Source of the DNA: Microdochium bolleyi
Lineage: Eukaryota > Ascomycota > Sordariomycetes > Xylariales > Microdochiaceae
Length of the DNA stretch: 64,000 nucleotides
Assembly (NCBI GenBank): GCA_001566295.1
Contig: KQ964245.1
Location: forward strand, 1,617,524 to 1,681,523
Direction of reading: 5' to 3'
Position numbers and translations under genes: made by a program. Under the pieces are notes generated by a model. It had not been told where the DNA came from. It ran no database searches and worked only from the letters and a program-made list of their open reading frames with translations. Positions within the stretch are counted from its first letter, which is position 1. Each line of letters begins with the position of its first letter. Below are positions 55,996 through 64,000 of this stretch, in pieces.

Positions 55996-57570
55996 TTATG
56001 GATGGCCAGTGTCCTCCTCTGGTGTCATCCACTGCTTGCCCCAGTTCCCACCCTCTGAGCCTGGAGCCTTGCTGATGTCCCAGTCCCGAATCAGCCTCCA
56101 GGCGTCCTTGGCCTCGATTTCCAGATCGAGCAGGTCGCAGCCTCTGTGGCCCCACTTGTCGGCGAACACGTTCTTGCCGGCCATCGTGAGGGCGTCGATG
56201 CCTGCGTCGAACCCGTCAGGGTCCTGGTGGAACGGCTCCCCGCGGCCGCCGGTCTGTTTCGTGAGCTGGTAGCGTGTGTTGTTGGCCTTGGCCTCGGCCA
56301 TCCTTTCGACCACTTCGACTACGTGGTGCCAGGACTCGCCGTGCTTGGCGACCCAGGGCTTCATGTCGAGCTCCTGCTGCAGTTTCGCAGATTCGACCTC
56401 TTCGTCGTCCTTCAGCGTTTTGAGCTGTGCAAAGACAGGGTCTTCCTCGAATGTGGCGTGCGCTCCTGGGATCTGGTACAGAGCACCAATGTCCGTCAGG
56501 ATCGAGTCCACCTCGTAGACCAGACCAGCCTCGCTCTGCGGCTGCCAGTACCCCGCCCAGTGAAGCCGCAGATACATGTCGCAGTCGGACGCCTGGAAAG
56601 GAATGTGCGTATCCCAGCCGCCAACGTCGAGGTAGGCGTCACGGTTGATGAGAGCGAACAGGTCATAGGCGAAGAAGTGGGTGGCCCACGGCGGCATGTC
56701 GGGACCGTTGAGATACCTCAACAGGCCAACGGCACGCTCGTAGATGGTTGCATACGGGTCGCGGTCCCAGTCATGGTCGCGGTCCTTCTTCTTGACGTCG
56801 TGGTCCGAGAAGACGATGACGTCCTGGTGGCTCCAAAAGAACTGCTCCCAGCCGCGCTGCAGAGCCAGGTAGAGGTAGAAGTTCTGCAGCTGCGAGAAGC
56901 TCAGCAGAGTCGGTGTCGAGATGATGTTGACACCCAACGTCGCGAGAGTAGTGTGGTTTAGGAAGAACGGGTTCTGGAGCGACAGCTGGTGCTGCTTGTT
57001 TGCGCGGAAGGTGCCCGTGTTCTCGATAATGTAAATGTCGTCCGCAGGCCAGCCAGCGGAGATGTAGCTGCTGACACACTGGAGCAGCAAGGGCCAGTTC
57101 TTGGTGAAGCCGATGAGGAGTGGCGTCTTCTCCGGCACATGGGGGAACGGCGGCTTATTGTTCTCGCGGACCTCGGGGGCCTTGCCGCCCGAGTGTGTGA
57201 GCCACGGGAAGTGATCCTTGATCGGGGGCGCGGGCGCCGGTTCGGGCTTGAAGGCCTTGGGCTTGCGTGGGCCCTCGGCGAGCTGTTGCTGAGCGGCGTC
57301 TTGCCCGTATTGTTGAGCCAGGGCAGTGTCGCCACCCTCGTCGTCATCGCCGGTGAGTGAGTCTGAGCTGTCCACGACCGGATAGTCTTCCTGCCGGTGT
57401 GGTTGAATGCCTGCGATGGCATTGGTGTTTGAGACGACGACTACCTTGTCCGAGTTGGCGTTGTGGTCGTGGGCAAAGCGAGCAAAGGGCTCGCGTATAA
57501 AGAGCCAGACGAGCAAGGCGGCGACGAGGACGAAGCCGTAGCGGCCACCGACAGCGAATATCCGTGTCAT
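55996..57570 (-). CDS. Type II membrane protein resembling a GT-A glycosyltransferase
   Basis: Intronless, 524 residues from the Met at 57570 (MTRIFAVGGRYG). A single signal anchor (FVLVAALLVWLFIREPFARF) follows a short cytosolic N-terminus, the layout of Golgi glycosyltransferases. A disordered stem of about 120 residues leads to a lumenal domain with PLLIGFTKNWPLLLQCVSSY, ADDIYIIENTGTFRANK (a GT2-like opening of a nucleotide-sugar fold), QFFWSHQDVIVFSDHDVKKK (a possible metal-binding Asp-His-Asp in place of DXD) and NRDAYLDVGGWDTHIPFQAS followed by DCDMYLRLHWAGY, which matches the acceptor-loop GGWD...D-x-Y-x-R pattern of GT2-type enzymes. I therefore infer Golgi sugar transfer; donor and acceptor are unknown. 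The frame is open upstream to 57762, but that extension would put 64 polar residues before the anchor and reads like leader sequence. Confidence 0.78.
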   Translation of the reverse strand: MTRIFAVGGRYGFVLVAALLVWLFIREPFARFAHDHNANSDKVVVVSNTNAIAGIQPHRQEDYPVVDSSDSLTGDDDEGGDTALAQQYGQDAAQQQLAEGPRKPKAFKPEPAPAPPIKDHFPWLTHSGGKAPEVRENNKPPFPHVPEKTPLLIGFTKNWPLLLQCVSSYISAGWPADDIYIIENTGTFRANKQHQLSLQNPFFLNHTTLATLGVNIISTPTLLSFSQLQNFYLYLALQRGWEQFFWSHQDVIVFSDHDVKKKDRDHDWDRDPYATIYERAVGLLRYLNGPDMPPWATHFFAYDLFALINRDAYLDVGGWDTHIPFQASDCDMYLRLHWAGYWQPQSEAGLVYEVDSILTDIGALYQIPGAHATFEEDPVFAQLKTLKDDEEVESAKLQQELDMKPWVAKHGESWHHVVEVVERMAEAKANNTRYQLTKQTGGRGEPFHQDPDGFDAGIDALTMAGKNVFADKWGHRGCDLLDLEIEAKDAWRLIRDWDISKAPGSEGGNWGKQWMTPEEDTGHP

Positions 57571-59520
57571 GCTGGGCTGACGAGTCGGCAGATGTTGAAG
57601 TGGCCCGCGGGGCGGCTGAGCATGGCTGGGCTGACTGTCGAGAGGTTGTCGCAGCCCTCGAGAGTCGCCAGCAGTTGAGGGGACGTGGCACGAGAAGGAC
57701 AAGGGACTCGACCTGGAGGCCGGTTGTCTACTTCGAGCGTCTTGTGACGTATGCTGCTTCAAGGGCAGAGCGAGAGCTGGCGCCCGGCGCGTTCCTGAAG
57801 CTCACTGTGGACTGTCAAGTTGAAGCGGGCCAGCCACTGCGCAGAGCAAACTATGTAGCAGCAGGGGGGGAAATAAGAAACAAAAACAAGACTCGCAGGC
57901 AAGCAAGCAAGCACTGAGAGCCCCTGGTCCGGCAGGACGATGGGTGTCTCCCCAGGATTGCGTGCCTGGCGGAAGAGGAAGGCCAACCTTGTCGAATGCT
58001 GGTGGGACGGGACAGTGGAGACTGAGTATGGAGTGCAGCACCTGTGCCCCTCTGGCATGTGCTGAAGTGGTGATAGGACACGGAGGGTGGACGACTCTAC
58101 GTGAGTAAGAAACAGGCTCAATGCGCTCCTGCTGAACACCTTGAGCGCGAGAGGGATGCACGAAAAGAAGATGACAAGCAGCAGTGAAGGACGGACCAGA
58201 GCTGCTCGTCGCTGTCGCTGTTCTCCGAGGGCTGGAAAGTGGGTTGCAGGGTGCCAGGCTGGGAGTGTTTCGGCTTGCGTACCACGGAAGATAGGGGACG
58301 CGGCGTGTCAGATTGAGACACGACTTCTGGTTCGTCCATAGTACTATCATCGACTGTCGGCGCCGTTTCGACATACTCCCCTGCTCCAACCATTATTACA
58401 TTCGGGCACAATTCTCCATGGCAGCGTGCTAAGTGGTGCGCAATGGCGACGATCGGGCCAGGGCGGTCGCAGCGAATAGATTGCCGAGCACGGAGGATCC
58501 GCGTCCTGGATGCAACACGGCGCGGACCAGCAAGCCGACTCGATATTCGGAAGTCTGGATCGCGTACAAACAACTCTACAAACAAACCTGTTGCACCAAG
58601 CAGGATCCCCCGAGCCAAATTGAGCCTCGTCAGGGCAAGAGGACCTCGGGACCCATAGATGACCCGAGCTCCCGTGTCGCTCAGGTACGCAACTTGGAGT
58701 ACCTAGACGAAGGGGATGGATGGACTGGCCGTCCACGAGTGCCTGACTAAAAATAAAGTGCGGGCGGGTGGCGCCTGTTTGTATGCGCCTCCTGAAACTG
58801 TCTCCAGACCCCGCCGACCCGCCCTGGTGCCCGAGGCTCAGGGCTCAGAGCTCAGGACGCCGTCTCAGTGCTGCTCGTTGATAGACCGTCATCGCAGCAG
58901 TCATCACGCCCAGTCTGGTTCGAGAGGATACATGGCTTCCCGGCGAAAATGGCCTGATGCGCCATCAACCCACGCACAATTACATAGCACACACCTTCTT
59001 TTCCCGCTCCGAGGCATTGTTCTCACACATCAGGCGCTTTTTCTTCCACTATCTACAGTACCTCTTCCCACATACATGTAGTCTGGGTCAACGGCCACAA
59101 GCCCGTCAGCGGACTGCCTCCTCCTGCTGGCCCCTACACCCCAATATTTGGTATCATGCTTTATCGAAAGAACAATTACAAGAGGTTTACCCGCAAACAA
59201 CAGCTCGTGGGGGGAAAAAAAGAAACACCGCTCGTCCTCCACCCAGCTTCTGCCTTTTCTTCTTTTGATTGTACAGATTTTGCGCAAGTCTGCGGATGCA
59301 GCAGAGAGAGAGAAATATGAAAATTCAGAAGAACAAGTGACGCAAGAAATGTGAACCAGGAAATCTTGGGACGGAGCACCCATGGGCTATGGTTGAGGAC
59401 GGCAACGAGAAAGCTGGAGTGGATATGAAAGCCTCGAGATGAGGGGGAACTGTCGTCTTGTGCCGGGACGACACAAGGGTGGATGAATCGCAGCATGATA
59501 TGCGATGATGCATGTCTCGC
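57571..59520. other. Intergenic region of 1.9 kb
   Basis: Promoter side of the glycosyltransferase-like gene and 3' side of the DOCK gene. Overlapping minus-strand frames at 57802-58389 and 58118-58618 show no protein-like pattern. No gene supported. Confidence 0.55.
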
Positions 59521-62500
59521 CTACTCCTCTCTGACATCACCCATGAGCGCATTCTTGCTCTTCTTCGTCCCGAGCTTGAGCGTACTGAAGCGCTTCCGGA
59601 TACTGGCCTTCTTCATGAGGCCTCCTTCGCCGTGTTGACCCTCGGAGGAGTGACTGTTACCCTGGGCATCAATGCCCTTCTCAACCACGTCGATAATGTC
59701 GCGGCTCTTGAGGCCGCGGTCCTGCGTGGTCGATGCGGAAGGGCTAGTGCGGTGGTGCGAGAAGCCATTCGACTGTTCCCGGTGGTGCTGGTGGTTCGGC
59801 GTGTGGATGTTTTCGCCGGACGTTGTGTTGAAGAAGCTCATCCTGTGCCCGTGGTCTTTGGTCTTGTGGTGATCGCCTCCGTGGCCAGCGTCGCTGTCGC
59901 CATTAAGCTGCGGCGAGCCAGAGACGTCGCCGCCACCGGCCGAGGAATGGGATTCTTTCCTCTTACCCCCAAGGAAGCTGAGGCGGGCGGCGCCGCGCTG
60001 GCGCAGGTTGATGGGCTGGACAGAGGCTGCTTCCTCGACGATGCCCTTGGATACGGAAGAGCTAAGCTGCCCTCGTGGTGGTGAATCTGTCAAGCGCGGC
60101 GACCTCTGCCACGTTGGCGACGGCGTATTCTGTAGGTCCCGCGGCGCTGCGGCGGGAGTGAAAACGGCGATCTCGGGCGCGAAAGTGGATTCGTAATCTG
60201 CAAGCCGGACCAAATATCAGCACTCACTGCAATTTAAGCAAACAACATGATGGACAACTTACGCATGTGCAGATCCTGGTATGCCTTCCTCAGGACGGGG
60301 TTGCTGCTGCGTGCAAAACTGCTCAGGCACCTTTTAAGCATGATCGCGTGGTCCACGAGCGCCATCTTGATCGCATTCTCCTGCTCGTCGAGCTCCACCT
60401 CTCCTTCGTCGCTTCCATCATCATCCGAGTCATCGTCATCCGAGTCCAAGTTGCCGAGCTCCTTCGACTTGTGCTGTGGTTTAGGCAGCAGCTCCCTGTA
60501 ACCAACAACGCTGCTATCCGAGTCAGCGGTGACCGAGATGCGGATTGCATCGATAAAAAGCTGGGCGACTTCCTCGTCGCCGTCGTCGAGTCGCTTCTCA
60601 ACTGCAGTCATCTCCTGCGTCTTGCGAACGATGCGCTCGAGGCCGGTTTCCTTCGCACCGAGCTGCACGGTCTCAATATCCACAATCTCGCTGCGTCGGA
60701 GGATGGTCGGGAACGACTCTGCCGTGGTATACACCGTCTTCTCTGCATGATGAGTTGCAACCGGCCCGGTAGTGTTTCGCTTCGAGGATACTGAAAACAT
60801 CTGAGGATGGGCTGAGAGCAGATAGTCACGGATGGGTTGTTGCACGCGTGCTCGTTGGAATACCGGGTGACCGAGATCACGATGCGGGCTGACTGAAGAC
60901 ACCACGAGGAACTGGCCCTCAGTATCAGAGTCCACGTCTCCACTCGTAATGATTTGCGCAGCTTGATACTGGCCTTGCATACGGTCGGTGAACGCAGTCG
61001 TCCGCTCGTTAGGAGATCCCTCGCAGATGAAGGCCTTATCTCGGAGGGTCGTCGGGAAGCCCAAGCCTTTGTAAACGACCTTGAAATACTTCGGCACCAG
61101 CCTCTCGCTCTTAGCCAGAGTCTCGTAGATCGTAGCGATCGCACGCTCGGCGCGCGCCAGCTTGGCAAAATCGAAGACATTGTTCTCGTATTGTGCTTGG
61201 AGCTCCTTGTAAGCAGCAAGTGCACTACTCCATGCTTCGCCGTCCTCGAAGTGCTTGATCATGTCAAAGTAGATACGCTCCTTGCGCTCAAAGTGGGACT
61301 GTTCAGGCATGTCCGGATCATGCAAGGATCTCGTGTTCCTCGTCGGATCCCATTCGTACAGTTCGGCATGAAGCTTAAGAGCCAAGCCAGCCTCAGTGTG
61401 ATTTCTCGCCTCTGCTTGCAGGTGGGCAAGTTGGTGAACATAGCGAATGAAGATCTCCTCCTTCTGCATGTCCCTGAGGAATTCCATAAGCCGCAGGCGG
61501 TTGATGAGGTTTGATGCTTGTCCAGTGACTTCGCCGGAGTGTACGGCCACGAGCAGATCAAGAAACTCATCGACGGTGGCGATTAGGTCCCTGAGTCCTG
61601 CATACATCGCGTCGTCCTCGATATGCGACAGAGGCTCGAACCTATCAAGCAGCTCTTGCACGAAAAGCTTCTGGAGAATGCTCTCTGTCATGGCTTTGTC
61701 CTTGAAGAATCGATCCAGACAGTCAATCATCTCAGTCTGGATGACTGACAGGTCGTCGCTGAGGGTCCACTCGCTGACTATCATTGTCTGCAGAACCTCG
61801 ACAGCCATCCTGCGAAGACCCTCGTGAACACTTAAGCAGAGCTCTACAATAGGCCCAACGAGAGATGGGACGTATTGCACCTGATAGCCGCCCATTTTGC
61901 TGAGACCATACCGCGAACGCTCATCAGAGCTTGTCTCCCAGCCGATGGCCTCCCAAGTACGACGCAGAAGCTCGGCACCGTGCTCACGTACATCGCCGGC
62001 AATCTTCCACACAGCACGACGCTTTTGCTCGGGGAAGGTCTCGAGTGCGAGGCACTCGCTGCCGACAAGCTTGAGCAGGGTTGTGAAGAACATCTTCCAC
62101 AGCTCTGTGTCAAAGCTCTCCGCATCATCGGGGTGGGGTAGGAATTGCTCAAGCATGATGCTCGCCAGGTATTGCAGAGTTTTCATGGTCGACTTGTGGT
62201 GGAAGATGTGCACGCTCAGCCATGATGACGGGAATGCCTCGCCCTGCAAGATGCTCATATGCACTTGTAGGGTATTCTTAAGCACACTCGCCAAATCGTC
62301 CTCGGTGAGCTCAAGCTGCAAACCAGCAGGCGACGACGACAAGGCTGACAGAACCGCCGAGAGCTCAATCAACGACTCATCAAACCGCACTGCGTCGCCA
62401 CCCATATTCTTCGCAGGAAAGGGGTAGCTGGCAGGGAAGAGAAGGGAGAGCTTATTTTTCGACTGAACACCAGCAGCCTGTATAGCTCGGAAAGAGTCCG

Positions 62501-64000
62501 TTATCTTTGGGATGTAGTCGGGGACCTCCGGCCCAAGATGGTCTGCCTGGCTAGCGACGATGGAGCAGCACAGCCGGACCTGATCTTTCCACTGCTCCGT
62601 GACCTCCAAAGTCTGGCCCCAGTGAGGCGCAATCCACCGGATCGTGTTGGCACAGAGTGCAGATCGCTGCTCAGGCTGCGAGAACAGAGCCAGCTTTGCA
62701 TAGTTGATGATGAGAACGAGCTTGTACAGAATGAGTTTGCCCTTCACCAGGGCACAAGAGTCTATGAAGTCGATGGCAATGTGAAGGATCTCCTCAGTCG
62801 TGAGCAACCCCGTAAGCTCGGGCAGCCACGTATGGAAATGTTGCACGGCCAGTGTCTGGCTGCCGACAAGCACAGGAGCCGTGCTGCGCATCATGGAGTC
62901 CAGAGCCTTGAAGATGTTTTGAAGATGTCTCGTGAAGCCAGGATTCCCGTTAACAATCCCAATTCCGGCTTCCTTCGCTTTCTGTTGGTCTCTGGCGTGT
63001 GTGACGAACTTGAGGATATACCGGACAACCTTGAGAGTGGCGCGTAGTTTGCGAGCAGTCTCAGGCTCGGTCGGTTTCGACAATAGCCTCGTGAGTGACC
63101 GAACAAGACACGCGGTGGCGAATGGATAGTTGAACTTGTTTTCGGCGTAGTGATCGACGAGCGGTCCAAGATTGAAGCGTCTGTCGTGGATGATATCCAA
63201 TACCCGCACAAGCGCAGCGAAGACAAGGTCTTCGTACTCGTCGTTCTCCTGATTGTCCACGAGGACGCCGAAGAGAGCGTCCAGCACTTCGTTGAGAAGT
63301 TTGACAATTTCGATTTCCGGTACAAATGTGACTTGTCGTAGCAGTCCTGGTATCTCATCCTTCGGAACATCCTTCCATTTCAGTAGGCCCAGAATCACCC
63401 TGTCTTGGGAGAACCGTGTACTGCACAGATAGCTTTCGATCCGCAGTGTGGCAAGCGGGCCAGTCACTTCAGACGAGTCGATCCGCGGGCCCCATGGCAC
63501 AGTGAGATATCCGCCTTGGCCGGTGGGCCCGGGCTGGGCTGTCCGAGTGTTCTCGTCCAGTTTATACAATAGCAGGGAGTGAACGCCGTCGTTTACGAAA
63601 GCGTGTTGTTCCCACAGTGGCAGGTAGCCGACTGCGAAAGGTTGATTCGGTAAATCTGTCATGGTTACCATGACATGGGACGTCATGACTTCGTCTGGCG
63701 ACAGTGCGAGCCGTAGGCATTGATTCCAGCGTTCGCTCCGTTCCGCCGCGAAGGATCGCCACGTCGAGACAGCCTCGGCGTTTGAGGCAGAGTATATGCA
63801 GTTCTCGATCCGTTCTCCCGACTGCGAGCGGACCTCGAGTGTTACTGTCAGGTTGTTGCCGTGCATGCTGCTAGGCAGTGCAGTCGCGCTGCCTCCGAAT
63901 CGTGACAGGAGGTTTTGACGTCCAAGATGCGCTTGGTGTAAAGTAATGTAGATGTCGGACCGAGGCTTGGTTGGCGCTCCGGGGAACCCCATTTTGGGCG
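59521..64000 (-). CDS. DCK1: DOCK-family Rho/Rac guanine nucleotide exchange factor (Dck1-like), 5' end outside window
   Basis: The frame is open through the right edge (the codons before ATG 63992 read on as Pro-Lys without a stop), so the N-terminal part, normally with an SH3 domain, is missing. Exon 64000-60263 joins in phase to 60197-59521 across a 65-base intron. The C2-like DHR-1 domain lies near 63,990-63,400 (PRSDIYITLHQAHLGRQNLL, VMVTMTDLPNQPFAVGYLPL). A helical middle follows, then the catalytic DHR-2 domain near 61,500-60,200: EIFIRYVHQLAHLQAEARNH, AELYEWDPTRN, RAIATIYETLAKSERLVPKY, FKVVYKGLGFPTTLRDKAFI, FPTILRRSEIVDIETVQLGA. DHR-2 exchanges GDP on Rac/Cdc42-type GTPases; fungal Dck1 acts with an ELMO-like partner (Lmo1) in polarity and stress. 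A highly acidic insert (DSDDDDSDDDGSDEGEVELD) breaks the DHR-2 end. The last 220 residues are disordered, with a basic C-terminus. Confidence 0.93.

Noticed and set aside
57571..57762. In-frame 64-residue extension before the glycosyltransferase-like signal anchor
   Set aside because: Polar, Pro/Ser/Arg-rich sequence typical of a leader read through; the Met just before the anchor gives the normal type II layout.

Overview
The window looks like nuclear chromosomal DNA of a filamentous ascomycete (Pezizomycotina, most likely a sordariomycete). The genes are cut by short GT..AG introns of about 50-140 bases, many with CTAAC/CTGAC-type branch points, and coding DNA is GC-rich at third positions. 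Single-copy eukaryotic genes are present: UFD2, complex I 30 kDa subunit, NOT4 and a DOCK-family exchange factor. I see no bacterial operons, CRISPR arrays, rRNA or convincing tRNA genes, and no intact transposon.

Layout. At 1-196 lies the 5' end of a minus-strand membrane protein gene. At 2.9-4.7 kb is a five-exon amino acid/choline-type permease (+). At 5.2-6.9 kb is a minus-strand cysteine-rich single-pass membrane protein whose first exons I could only partly resolve. At 8.4-9.6 kb is an extended short-chain reductase with two tiny first exons (+). At 10.3-13.8 kb is the U-box ubiquitin chain elongation factor Ufd2 (+). At 16.7-18.2 kb is a four-finger C2H2 transcription factor (-). Its upstream side opens into a stretch of about 14 kb (18.2-32.3 kb) with no gene I can support.

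From 34.0 kb the DNA is gene-dense again: the complex I 30.4 kDa subunit (-), the NOT4 RING/RRM ubiquitin ligase of the CCR4-NOT complex (+, 36.2-41.8 kb, in two open reading frames that are probably one spliced gene), then a run of minus-strand genes. These are a DUF1624-type membrane acyltransferase, a maltose/sugar MFS transporter, a seven-helix membrane protein, an amidase-signature enzyme, a type II membrane glycosyltransferase-like protein and the C-terminal part of a DOCK/Dck1 guanine nucleotide exchange factor that runs off the right edge. The neighbours do not form an evident metabolic cluster. Two of them, Ufd2 and Not4, are ubiquitin ligases.

The most striking observation is at 41809-42066. 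The NOT4 C-terminal reading frame stops at TGA followed directly by CTAG, the strongest known eukaryotic readthrough context. The same frame then stays open for 84 codons that encode a glycine/alanine linker and a hydrophobic helix close to the new C-terminus. Readthrough would give a small fraction of Not4 a membrane tail anchor. Coordinates of spliced genes were worked out by hand from splice signals and reading phase and have not been checked against transcripts.
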